64,000 bases of DNA from Atopsyche davidsoni (Eukaryota; Arthropoda; Insecta; Trichoptera; Hydrobiosidae): assembly GCA_022113835.1 (NCBI GenBank), contig JAILWY010000005.1:2188501-2252500 (forward strand), in the 5' to 3' direction. Within the stretch, counting starts at the first letter, position 1; each line of letters starts with the position of its first letter. The notes under the pieces were generated by a model. The model made no database searches and had not been told where the DNA came from. It saw only the letters and a list, made by a program, of their open reading frames with translations. A program made the translations under genes and the position numbers. Below, piece by piece: positions 1-9,600 of the stretch.

Positions 1-475
1 CCGTTTTGCGAAAAATCCACTGCACCAATCAAAAATATTTAAATGCAAAAAGTTTGATACATTCCTTCTTCCTAATAAAATATATTTTTATTTCTTATAA
101 ATTTACTATTAATATAATAATTTATTTTTTTTCCGATTGAAGTGTAGGTATTTGGAGATTCATCTGGCCCATTTTACAAGAGTCCTAAACATTTAAAAGT
201 TTTTTTTTAATTGAAATTAAAAGATTAAATATAAACCATGTGCGCCATATTATTTTAAAAATTAGAAAAAAAAAAAAACTTTAACAAACTTTGGTTTTGA
301 AAAGTCGTCATTTTATCCAATTTTTCAACATCTTCAAGATTTTATTTTACCCTTAAAATGGACGTGAATTAAATAATAAAAAATAAATAAACATAATTTA
401 TAGTTTTTTCAATACTCTGTAATAAAATCAACTTTCGATATAGCAAAATAAAGTGACAAATAAATTAATTAATGC
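1..475 (+). repeat. Dispersed ~460 bp repeat, copy D1 (cut by window edge)
   Basis: This AT-rich segment reappears in reverse orientation at 26715-27175, with matching landmarks such as CCGTTTTGCGAAAAAT, a TTCCGATTGAAGTGTAG block, ACAAACTTTGGTTTTGAAAAG and a final AAAGTGACAAATAAAT stretch. The last third is found again at 33238-33376. No open frame is preserved in common. It begins at the first base of the window, so the true left end is unknown. It is probably a fragment of a transposable element, class not recognised. Confidence 0.75.
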
Positions 476-539
476 ACCTGTATTTTCTAGATCCCTATAC
501 TGTTAATTATAAAACTAGGTTGAGATTTTAACAGTTGAA

Positions 540-678
540 ATTTAGGTCATAATAATACGATTTTTTCGCCCCCCATGAACATCAAAACGCCCCCCATTTT
601 CTCTTGGACTCGCCACCGCCCCCTTGGAAAGCTCCAGCGCCCACAGGGGGGCGGTACCGCCCCCGTTGAGAACCTATG
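540..678. mobile_element. hAT-like element end with C-rich spacer
   Basis: Read on the minus strand, the segment starts CATAGGTTCTCAAC at 678-665, which matches the CA..GGTTCTCAAC terminus common in hAT elements. It continues with runs of GGGGGCG typical of short hAT derivatives. It contains an 18-bp perfect palindrome at 647-664 (GGGGGCGG plus its complement around TA). The 60-aa and 75-aa frames here follow from C-richness and are not genes. The other end and a target duplication were not found. Confidence 0.45.
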
Positions 679-989
679 CTCTAAACTAATCGTACTGCTT
701 GCATATAAAAATAGCTCCCCCACAAGCAAAAATATTATACTAGGGAATGGAAATACTCAAAAGAGCATGACCTTTTACATAAAAGAAAAACAAACTAAAT
801 AACTAGCTATGTTCAATCGACCTATTATGGGAAGCAACATACAAAAAATTCAATAGAGAAAATGAAAAAGCAAAGAAATTACTATTAACTCTATTTTTTA
901 CGACACAGCGATTGTATTATCGGAGGACGCTGTAGAAAAAAAATTGTTCGGAGATTGTAGAGGATTGGCCGAGTTCCCAAAAGCATTTA

Positions 990-1050
990 GATACAGCCTC
1001 CGCCATATTGTTTTTATGTCCTCCATTTTGGATTCATAATATTTATCCGA
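990..1050 (+). repeat. Short dispersed repeat, copy 1
   Basis: About 48 bases (CCATATTGTTTTTAT, CTCCAT, TTGGATTC, AATATTT in that order) recur with few changes at 24310-24365. No coding frame is shared. Probably a remnant of one transposon family. Confidence 0.45.
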
Positions 1051-1290
1051 AATGATCTTCCGTGAATATTTGAAGAACCCGAATAAAATTTTCTATTGTA
1101 CTATTGTAGCTATTTCTAGAGCTACTATTATAAAATAGACACGTGAACTCAAGATAAAACATTATATTGAAAATAAAATAGTATATTAAATACACAAATA
1201 ATTTAGTGGATTCAAATTTTTTGAGTCTTTATACTCCATCATATTTTAAATATACTATAAATCCTTTTGTGATTTTTATTTTATTTTATA

Positions 1291-1333
1291 CATGATCGGT
1301 TTCGCCAACTTGTAACGCTGACATTTTCAAACG
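1291..1333 (-). repeat. Family A core remnant (hammerhead-like), copy 5
   Basis: On the minus strand this reads TTTGAAAATG, then GUCAGC and GUUGGC separated by seven bases, then GAAACCGAUC. The two six-base strands still pair through G-U wobbles although their sequence differs from the other family A copies (GCCAAC/GUUGGC). The leader and flanking arms of the family are absent. Confidence 0.45.
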
Positions 1334-2799
1334 ATGTCAAATGAGGAATCCATTGCGCGTCAGGCTAACAATTTAATGTATCCAACCAAGCATATACATG
1401 GAATTTAATAGTAGTACTTATTATGTACGATAATAATCAATTAATTATTGTACGACCATTATAAAAGTGAAAGAAAAGCCTAGGAAGTTCTGAATTCTGA
1501 ATAATGACCAATCAGGCTAGAAAGTCAGACAAAATCGTAACCACGAAGTCAATTCCGCCTAGTTTTTGTTTTGACAATGTAGAAAGCTGCAGATAGCGCC
1601 ATTATCGTCGGAGGTAAGTGCGTACAGATGTCACAGCAGTATGATATATGACTGCGGTATTTGAGGTCCGTTATAATCGCATTATTCTGTAGTTATCGGG
1701 GACCAGTTCGTTAAGCTGTCTGCGGGTGAGATGACCATTCACTCTGCACAAGGGAGGACAGTTTCTTGGCTGTTGAGTGTCTGAACGTTTTCAGTCCTCC
1801 GAAGCTTCAGGCCCTAAGCTGGAGGCATCTTCAGGGATTTGAAAGAGTCAAAGGTGACCCCAGCATGGAGACTGAAACACCGAAGAACTGAAATCTTTTA
1901 ACAGCTCAACACTTGAAAAACCAAATCATCGATCTATACTTTTCCGTTGCTATCAGACGCATATTTATAGATAAAATTACGTTTTAAAGTTGCTTTGAAT
2001 TTAAGCATCCATTCGTGATTTTTTTAATCTAAAATAAACTCTACAAATTATATAATAACAAATTTAAAATATGCACGTAAATACTCGTGGACTGTTAAAC
2101 TGTGAAAAATAAAATTAAAAGGTAAGTTTACTTTGAATGAATGAATGACTTTACAACGATTTCCCTAAAGCGGAGACAGCATAGTCACACTACCCACAGG
2201 TAAATACGTTTCCGTGTATTCCTTAATAACATACACCTTATCCTAATTGGTTTGGTCATTCGGTCTGCAAATGTTTCCGTGGTATTTGTACTAAAGCCCA
2301 AAATATAATATTCTAAATTACACCAATTTGTCTTAGCGCCGTAGTCTTGTTAACCCACCCAAGATTATTGTTTGTAATCCCCAGCTCTGCAAACATAAAT
2401 AAATAATACCTCATTACGGGGGTGAAAGTTATGCCTACTTTAAACTATTCCTATTTATTTGTCGTCTAATTTATTTCCCCGGAATAAAACAGAGGAAAGT
2501 TATATCTACTGTCCGGTGATATATCAAAGTCTTAACTAAGGAAGTACTCAGAACGTAACAATGTATTATTATTTACCATTTTCATTTTTCGTCATTAGGT
2601 TTATTCTCATGATATAATATGTTAAAGCATCTTAATGTCTTTATTTAAGGCTGAGTAAAACAACTAACTTACTTTTATCTGTAAAAAGGGTTCTGCAATT
2701 TTATAACTTATAAATATTCTATAAAGATTGTTTTCACATAAAAATATATTTTTTTAAATCCTAGAGGCATTCACGCTTTAATGGTACAAATGAAGTTTT

Positions 2800-2970
2800 A
2801 TTAATCAACATTTTTAACAATGAGTATTTGGTGGAATTCAATTTTAATATTAAAATACTTCACGCTGGCATTATCAAGCACTCAGTTTGATAATGCCAAC
2901 GTGAAAGGTTGGCGAAACCGGTCACCAATAATAAAAAAACATGTAGAAAAATTACTCAAGTATTTTATTT
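2800..2970 (+). repeat. Family A foldback repeat, copy 1
   Basis: It has the family leader (TATTTGGTGGAATTCAATTT at 2825-2844), then the core at 2887-2923 (TTGATAA, GCCAAC/GTTGGC stem, GAA, ACCGGT, C), then an arm ending ACTCAAGTATTTTATT. Just before the core, 2871-2887 is an inverted copy of TTGATAATGCC.ACGTG, so the region can fold as a hairpin. Sister copies are at 30687-30866, 40261-40442 and 54562-54742. Confidence 0.7.
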
Positions 2971-3386
2971 AAATTACATATGTAAGTTTAGCGTCTATTT
3001 AGGTCTTTCTCTTTCGACTTTCGAATATTTATTCTTCAAATAAGTTTATTAAAAACTAGGGGATACCCGACGCGTGCTACTTCGCTAAATAAAGAAATAA
3101 AATACTTTTTTTTTATTTGTTCGAAAAAAAAAATTTTTTTTTTTTTATTTCAGTGTTTTTTTGTTGGCAGCCTGCATTATCCGCCAACATGACACTGTTT
3201 TTGAAAAGTAATCGCTACCGCAAAATGTTGCATCTACTTAATTAACGAACCGAATTTTATTATTTTTTTTTTTTTAATTTAAACCACCTCAGTATTATTG
3301 GCTTTCAAATAAAACCGGTTTTGGGCACATCGGTTCGGTGGTTTTAAAGCTTAGCGCAGCCAAATAACCGCCGGTTTTTGAGTTTG

Positions 3387-3390
<4 letters not shown>

Positions 3391-3425
<35 letters not shown>
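3391..3425. repeat. TA dinucleotide microsatellite
   Basis: An uninterrupted TA run of about 34 bases, roughly 200 bases upstream of the G-rich promoter block. Likely length-variable. Confidence 0.9.
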
Positions 3426-3427
<2 letters not shown>

Positions 3428-3620
3428 TAAAATACACTATCATTAAAATCTTTTCTTTTCCTGTGATACAAAAACCTCCGCTTTGACAGGCGTCGTGGAT
3501 ATATACATTCTCGCCGCAGTAAACAATAACAAACGACCGCCGCATTCTACAGTAAACTTTTGCAAAACGGCCTGCGGTGCTCCATTTTTTCCGACACTTT
3601 TGAAACTATCTTCCGCCGCG

Positions 3621-3740
3621 CCGGGAGGGGCGGGGAGCGGGGCGGGGCGGGGGCGGGGGGGGGGGCGCCGGGCCGGGGGGGGGCAGGGGGCAGGGGCGGG
3701 GCGGGGGCAGGGGCGGGGGGGGCAGGGGGGCGCCCCGCCG
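3621..3740 (+). promoter_or_regulatory. Extreme G-run tract at the promoter (G-quadruplex potential)
   Basis: About 120 bases on the + strand consist almost entirely of G runs of 3 to 10 separated by single C, A or CA. It is flanked by ordinary AT-rich DNA and ends about 25 bases before the predicted start of transcription. With many more than four G-runs it can in principle form several G-quadruplexes on the non-template strand. Overlapping 100-aa frames rich in Gly/Ala/Arg (+) or Pro (-) are by-products of this composition. Confidence 0.75.
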
Positions 3741-3763
3741 CGCTCCATTCAGCTTACGCCAGG

Positions 3764-3797
3764 TCAGTTATCGCTCGGCCGCCGGGGGGACAAGTCG
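3764..3797 (+). promoter_or_regulatory. Core promoter: initiator plus DPE-type motif
   Basis: TCAGTT at 3764-3769 matches the arthropod initiator TCAGTY, placing +1 at A3766. AGTCG at 3793-3797 fits the DPE consensus (RGWYV) and begins exactly at +28, the required spacing. No TATA box is visible upstream; the G-rich tract is there instead. A TATA-less initiator/DPE promoter is typical of developmental insect genes. The start site is a prediction. Confidence 0.55.
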
Positions 3798-4176
3798 CGC
3801 GCTCGCTCCGCCGCATAACCTCGCCGTTCGCTCGATCGACACATCTTTTGGTAACTTTTTTTGGGTCGACTGCCGCGAGCCGAGACCCCACGGCCGTGGT
3901 CACCGTGCGTATCTAACTGTGAACAGAAAAAAAAACACAACTTTGTTGTACGTAACCCTCACCTCGGTTTGAAAGAAAATTTTTTTTTGAATTTTTTGAA
4001 CACTGTCATAACGGACTCCGTGCTCGTGCGATTATTGTTTTGGTGAACGAGTATACGACGAACTCTGTGATATGTTCTGTTATCGGACAGGTCGCACGTA
4101 ATGAGAACGCTGTCGGAGTATTGTGCGATTGTGATGAGGGCGGGTGGAGTTTTATGAGTGACGTTTGAACGCTAGA
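3766..4176 (+). other. Predicted 5' leader with three chained upstream ORFs
   Basis: If transcription starts at 3766 the leader is about 411 nt and unspliced. Its 3' end has three short upstream ORFs linked by overlapping stop-start codons: 4072-4101 (9 codons) ends TAATG and passes into 4101-4157 (18 codons), which ends ATGA and passes into 4154-4168 (4 codons). The last stops eight bases before the Toll ATG. Such a chain would be expected to limit or regulate Toll translation by reinitiation. An intron in the leader cannot be excluded. Confidence 0.45.
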
Positions 4177-7100
4177 ATGTGCAGTCGGGGGATGCGCGCG
4201 GTGGCGGTGTTGGCGGTTGCGGCGGTGCTGTGCGCGCGCGGGCGCGGGGAGGCGGGCGTGGGAGGCCTGGGGGAGGCGCCCCCCGGCTGTCGCTGGCAGC
4301 GCGCCCTGGACGCCCCCGCCGCCCCTCAGGAGGTCACGGTCCAGCTGGCCTGCACCCTCGGCACGGCCGCCGCGGCCGACGGTCTTCTCGCCAATCTCAC
4401 GGCCGCCCAGATTCACCGCATCGATCGCATGAGGCTGTCGTGCACCGACCGCCAGTTCTTCGAGAGCTCCCTCCACCTCAACGCCGGCGACTACCTCGGG
4501 GAGCTGCGCAGGCTCAAGGACCTCCGCATCGAGCACTGCAAGATTCGCTACGTTCCCGCGATGGTCCTCTCGCCTCTGAGGGACCTCACCAGTCTCACTC
4601 TGCGCTCGCACAACGGGGACTGGTCCACCATGACCATGGAGTTCCACGCCGAGAGCTTCCGCGGTCTCATGGAACTGCGGCACCTGGACTTGGGCGACAA
4701 CAACATCTGGACTCTTCCTCCGGAGGTATTCTGTCCGCTGTTTACCCTCAAGTCATTGAATCTGACCGACAACAGGTTGCAGGACTTGTCCGATATCGGA
4801 TTTTCCGATTGGGGTCAAGGTCCCACGGCTCCGGGTAGATCGTGCAATACCGGTCTGAAGATCCTGGACGTGTCCCGGAACAGTATTGCGTCCCTGCCCG
4901 ACAACGGCCTGTCGAGTCTGCGCACGCTCGAGGAACTCGACCTCCGCGACAATGCCATCGTAGAAATCGGCGATCGCGCATTCGTCGGACTGACGGCCCT
5001 CAATATTTTAAAACTTTCTAGCAACAAAATTGTCGCTCTCCCTCCGGAGCTCTTTCAATCCTCCAGGGAGATCAAGAAGATAATGCTAGACAACAACTCC
5101 CTCAGCGTTTTGGCTCCCGGGTTGTTCGAAGGACTGGATGAGCTTCAGATTCTGGATCTGTCCCAAAATAGACTCACCAACGAGTGGGTGAACAGGGACA
5201 CGTTCGCGGGGCTTCGGCGTTTGATTCTCTTGAACTTGTCATTCAACAAGTTGACTCGCTTGGATCCAAAGATATTCCAAGACTTGAACAATCTACAGGT
5301 GATCTATCTCGACAACAATGCCATAGAGACTATCAGCAACGGAGCATTTGTGGAGTTAAAAAATCTACATAAATTATCATTATCGAATAATCGATTGAAA
5401 ATGATTGACGAATTTCATTTCTCGAATTTGTATGTACTCAATCAATTGTTTCTGGATGATAACCGGATCGTGTCTATACACTCCAGATCTTTTGAAAATA
5501 TTACTTACCTGCAAGATTTGGGTCTGAAAGGGAACTACCTGAAAGAGATCCCGTCCTCTATTAAAAAGTTGCGCTTTTTGAAATCATTAGACATTGGAGA
5601 AAATAATATAAGCAAAATTGAAAACGCCTCATTCGAAGGGCTCGAGGAATTATACGGACTAAGACTTGTAAATAATAACATAGTTAATATATCGAAAGAT
5701 GCCTTTATTACTCTACCATCACTTAAAGTGCTGAATTTGGCTTCTAATAAAATTCAAAGTATAGATATCGGAGCTTTCGACTCGAACCCGGCGCTCGTGG
5801 CAGTGCGGCTCGATGGAAATGAGATTACCGATATTAGGGGTGTATTCAACAATTTGCATACTCTCGGCTGGCTCAATATTTCAGACAATAGACTGGCCTG
5901 GTTTGATTACAGTCATTTACCCGAGAAATTGGAGTGGCTGGACATGCACCAGAATAATATATCCAAACTCCAGAACTACTTTAAAGTCCGTGAGAACAAC
6001 ATTAAGATGCTAGATGTCAGCCACAACGTTATTACCGAAGTAGACGAACTGTCTATTCCGGATAACGTTGAGATTTTATTCCTGAACCATAATCATATAT
6101 CTGATGTGAAAGCGCAGACTTTTATGCATAAAAATCAGTTGAAAAAAGTTGTTTTGAATTCTAACAGGCTGAAAACAATGGAACAAAGCGCTTTTAATCT
6201 GACGCATATTCCTAGAAACAAAGATATACCCAAGTTTTATATCAGCGATAATCCGTTCTCTTGCGATTGCACGATAGGGTGGCTCCAAAAGATTAATCAA
6301 TGGAATCAACCCAGACAATATCCGCTATTCATGGACTTGGAAGCCGTGACGTGCCAGCTGATGCACGGTAGTAGACATCAGAGCTCCTTCCTTGACTTGC
6401 CGGCATCTCAGTTCCTCTGCCAGTACCAAAGTCATTGCTCTTCAAACTGCTACTGCTGTGACTTCGAAGCGTGTGATTGCAAGATGACTTGCCCGGACCG
6501 TTGCTCTTGTTACCACGACAGTAATTGGAGTTCGAACGTAATTGATTGCTCAAACGCGGGATATTTCGAAGTTCCAGAAAAAATTCCAATGGACGCGACA
6601 GAGATATATTTGGACGGCAACGATTTCGGCTCACTCAGAAATCACATATTTATCGGCAAAAAGAAACTGAGCGTTCTGCACCTCAACAATAGCAACATCG
6701 GGTCAATGGAGAACGGCACATTCAACGGTCTTTATTCACTCAAAACTCTGAATCTGGCGCGCAACCATTTATCAGCGCTAAAGGGACACGAATTCGACCA
6801 AACAAAGCATCTGAAAGAATTGTATCTAGACCATAATGCGATAACTTACATCGACAACAATACCTTTGTTACGATGACGTCTCTGAAGACGCTGCATTTG
6901 GAACATAATAAAATAAAAGACCTGAATCCGAAATATTTCACTTCAGCGATGTCGAGTCTGAGCCATGTCTACTTGGAGGGGAACATGTGGTCTTGTGATT
7001 GCAATAACATATACGATATCGAAAAGTGGCTAAAGACGAATCCAGAGAACGCGACCAACATGTACTGCGTCAGCGACTCAGATGAAATCAACAACTCGAC

Positions 7101-8181
7101 CGTCTGGGAGGCGGCCTTGGCCTGCCGGGAGCAGTCACAGGCCAACGTGGTGCCTTCGGAAAACCAGCCATTCGCTTACCAGGAAACCGATTTGGGAATA
7201 AACTATGTGCCTTTGATATCTATAATTCTTATAGCGGTGATCTTGATCGGCTTGCTTGGAGCTCTGATCTTTTCGTTCCGCCAGGACGTGCGCCTGTGGG
7301 CCCACTCAAAGTACGGGGTGAGAATATTTAAAAATAACTCAGTGAACAATTGTGAACTAGACAAGGACAGGATGTACGATGGTTACATGGTGTACAGTAT
7401 TTTAGATGACGACTTTGTGTCGAGAGTGATATTACCAGAGTTGGAACAGTCAGGTTATTCAATGTGCTTGCACTATAGAGACTTGCAAATATCTTCGGAG
7501 AACTATTTAGTAGATACGTTGACCAACGCCACGGAAGCATCCAAGCGACTGATCTTGGTCGTTTCGTTCAGCTTTCTGCAAAACGAGTGGGCGAAGCCGA
7601 ACTTCAAGAGAGCGATGAAGACGGCGATCGAGTCCATCAACCCATCGCTGCGACGGCACAAGGTCGTATTCGTTCTGACGACGGACGTCAGCGCTTTGAA
7701 TCTGGATGCCGACTTGCAGTCGTTCTTCAAAGTCTGCACTGTTATCTTCTGGGGTGAGAAGCGATTCTGGGAGAAGATTCGCTTTTCTATGCCGGATATT
7801 GCGAATTTGCAGTGGAATAAAAGTCCCTCAAAGGCGAATAATCAGATGGTACCCAACGGGAGACGAAGTGTTTCTCGGTACACCGCGTCTCCCACGTCAC
7901 TGGACCAGTGGTACAAGTACGCCGCCCTGCCTCCGCAGCCTGCGGGGGCGGTTGGCCCTCTCCCCGGAGATGACTCCAGCTTGCTGACGAGCACGACGCT
8001 GGCCAGCCAGCAGTACGAGGTGGACGCCCTGAACCACAGCTACGTGTCCATCGATACGCACTGCTACGAGCGGGCTGGGAGGGACGGCAGATCACCCCTG
8101 GATGAGCAGGGCTACCTGCAGCCAAGGCCGGCACCAGCCGCCCCCGCCCCTGGCCCCCGCCCCCGGCCTCACCCCGCATGA
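4177..8181 (+). CDS. Long Toll-type receptor (Toll-6/Toll-10/18-wheeler class), single exon
   Basis: This is a single-pass surface receptor of the arthropod long Toll class, known for roles in tissue patterning, axis elongation and in some cases immunity. The frame is intact for 1334 residues, within the usual 1300-1500 of the class, and intronless as typical. ATG 4177 is chosen (A at -3); the frame opens at a TTG at 4165, and ATG 4192 is an alternative. Visible in order: signal peptide (hydrophobic 8-19); about 23 leucine-rich repeats; first Cys-capped end (C696, C698); Cys-rich junction (C754 to C778, with DCKMTCPDRCSCYHD); five or six more repeats; second Cys cap (C940, C942, C983); membrane segment about 1011-1034; TIR about 1066-1210; Pro/Ala tail. 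The TIR is divergent: box 1 is YDGYMVYS, box 2 is RDLQIS without the usual Pro-Gly, while box 3 FW (1197-1198) is kept. Exact orthology is unresolved; Toll-6 or Toll-10 seem nearest from memory of the families. Confidence 0.95.
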   Translation: MCSRGMRAVAVLAVAAVLCARGRGEAGVGGLGEAPPGCRWQRALDAPAAPQEVTVQLACTLGTAAAADGLLANLTAAQIHRIDRMRLSCTDRQFFESSLHLNAGDYLGELRRLKDLRIEHCKIRYVPAMVLSPLRDLTSLTLRSHNGDWSTMTMEFHAESFRGLMELRHLDLGDNNIWTLPPEVFCPLFTLKSLNLTDNRLQDLSDIGFSDWGQGPTAPGRSCNTGLKILDVSRNSIASLPDNGLSSLRTLEELDLRDNAIVEIGDRAFVGLTALNILKLSSNKIVALPPELFQSSREIKKIMLDNNSLSVLAPGLFEGLDELQILDLSQNRLTNEWVNRDTFAGLRRLILLNLSFNKLTRLDPKIFQDLNNLQVIYLDNNAIETISNGAFVELKNLHKLSLSNNRLKMIDEFHFSNLYVLNQLFLDDNRIVSIHSRSFENITYLQDLGLKGNYLKEIPSSIKKLRFLKSLDIGENNISKIENASFEGLEELYGLRLVNNNIVNISKDAFITLPSLKVLNLASNKIQSIDIGAFDSNPALVAVRLDGNEITDIRGVFNNLHTLGWLNISDNRLAWFDYSHLPEKLEWLDMHQNNISKLQNYFKVRENNIKMLDVSHNVITEVDELSIPDNVEILFLNHNHISDVKAQTFMHKNQLKKVVLNSNRLKTMEQSAFNLTHIPRNKDIPKFYISDNPFSCDCTIGWLQKINQWNQPRQYPLFMDLEAVTCQLMHGSRHQSSFLDLPASQFLCQYQSHCSSNCYCCDFEACDCKMTCPDRCSCYHDSNWSSNVIDCSNAGYFEVPEKIPMDATEIYLDGNDFGSLRNHIFIGKKKLSVLHLNNSNIGSMENGTFNGLYSLKTLNLARNHLSALKGHEFDQTKHLKELYLDHNAITYIDNNTFVTMTSLKTLHLEHNKIKDLNPKYFTSAMSSLSHVYLEGNMWSCDCNNIYDIEKWLKTNPENATNMYCVSDSDEINNSTVWEAALACREQSQANVVPSENQPFAYQETDLGINYVPLISIILIAVILIGLLGALIFSFRQDVRLWAHSKYGVRIFKNNSVNNCELDKDRMYDGYMVYSILDDDFVSRVILPELEQSGYSMCLHYRDLQISSENYLVDTLTNATEASKRLILVVSFSFLQNEWAKPNFKRAMKTAIESINPSLRRHKVVFVLTTDVSALNLDADLQSFFKVCTVIFWGEKRFWEKIRFSMPDIANLQWNKSPSKANNQMVPNGRRSVSRYTASPTSLDQWYKYAALPPQPAGAVGPLPGDDSSLLTSTTLASQQYEVDALNHSYVSIDTHCYERAGRDGRSPLDEQGYLQPRPAPAAPAPGPRPRPHPA

Positions 8182-9600
8182 CCCCCCTCCCCGTACCTCA
8201 TCATCCACTCATCAGCGGCCTGATCGGATTGTGATGACCCCGATGTGTGTACTGTGAAAACTTGAACGAACTCTGTGAAAAATACGAGCCAAAGTGATTT
8301 TTTTCAACTATAATATAAATATAATGCTGTATGTAAATTATCTTCTATATAAAACGAAGCGATGAACGAGAGAATATTTGTGATTGTTTGTAACGGTTAT
8401 TTTGATAAATGCTTAGTTTTAAGTACTGTAATATACCCATGTATTCCAAATATTGTTCAATGAAACGTTTATTTTTTGCTTTTGATTGTTAACGTGCTAA
8501 GTATACTGAACATGTCATTCATTACCTTACAAATTGCGCATAGCATATTTTTTGTGCATCAATTCATAATTCATGTTTAATTTTTTATCCAATAATATCA
8601 AGCAAGTATGATCTGTTTTTGTAGATATTTTGACTAATGTACAAAAAATGTTTTGTATCCATTTACCAACATCATATAGACAAATGTGAAATTTTCGATG
8701 TTTTTATAAAATTAACCAGATTTATAAAAGTTTATATTTTCCTTTGATGTGTGTTGCTATACGAATAAATGTATCTACTTTTCATATCCATTCGCAAGAA
8801 CTAAACTACTATGAATGTAATTATCTCGAATATAATTAGATAGATTTGAAATGCAAATTATACTAAATTGAATTTAGGATAAGTGTCCTGTTACTATCAT
8901 AGAATCGTACATATGAATTATATATATCGTATAACAATATCTGTGTAGTTATATCCAATTATTTTTAATCCTATATTGTGCTAGAATACGATTTACATTC
9001 CACTGTACGGATAGCCGAGAAAATTAACCAGGAATTTCAACCAACGCAAATACTTTAGATATAGACAGTATATTAATGTTAAAAAAATATGAGATCTGTA
9101 ACTATATATTATTATTAATTTATCATTATATTTTTCATAAAATACTTTCAGATTTATTTTTGCAGGTTTAAAAATATATTGATGAACTCACTTTTTTGTA
9201 AGGTCATAACTTGTATTTATCACACATTATTATAAATTGCCATAAAAATTATGTTCATGCATATCTCTGTTTTTTTGTTTTAAGTGCAGGCTATTTTTTT
9301 TAGTAATTTATTAGGTAATATGCTAACTGGCTAGCTATATTTCTAAAATTTTGTTTGTTTTTTTTTGTCAGATATAAAATTCTATTGTTTGTATTTATCA
9401 AGTGTTACTTTAAAAAATAAGTAATATTTCATTAATTATTTTAACAAAAATAACAGATTGTTTTATTGTAACACCACAGATTTTTCAAAAGAAGGTTTAT
9501 TTTGACCAAATATCATTAGTTTAATGTGTGTGCTACATTTTATTACAGCAATTGGAATATACTATAGGATACGCAGTGGTTTAATAAATAAATGTAAAAA
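8182..9600 (+). other. Likely 3' UTR of the Toll gene
   Basis: AT-rich sequence with no coding frame follows the stop codon. Candidate polyadenylation signals AATAAA lie at 8764-8769 and, overlapping, at 9583-9588 and 9587-9592. The first would give a UTR of about 0.6 kb, the second about 1.4 kb. The real end cannot be decided without transcripts. Confidence 0.4.

Larger units (their letters stand above)
679..2800. other. Gene-free upstream region
   Basis: Apart from the short repeats listed separately, I see no supported gene. A moderately GC-rich patch at 1600-1890 shares the phrase CAGTCCTC.GAAGCTT with 30044-30060, which suggests another old repeat. Any distal regulatory DNA for the Toll gene could lie here, but nothing specific is visible. 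Confidence 0.3.

Noticed and set aside
3443..3916. Frames of 101, 111 and 118 codons over the G-rich promoter tract
   Set aside because: They consist of Gly/Ala/Arg or Pro/Arg runs produced by G-run DNA and have no gene-like flanks.
4165..4176. TTG at 4165 as the Toll start
   Set aside because: Eukaryotic initiation at TTG is rare and ATG 4177 is four codons downstream with A at -3, leaving a normal signal peptide.
4006..4683. 225-codon frame antisense to the Toll 5' end
   Set aside because: It overlaps the GC-rich, well-supported Toll coding sequence and leader. GC-rich DNA lacks stop codons on both strands, and the translation has no domain.
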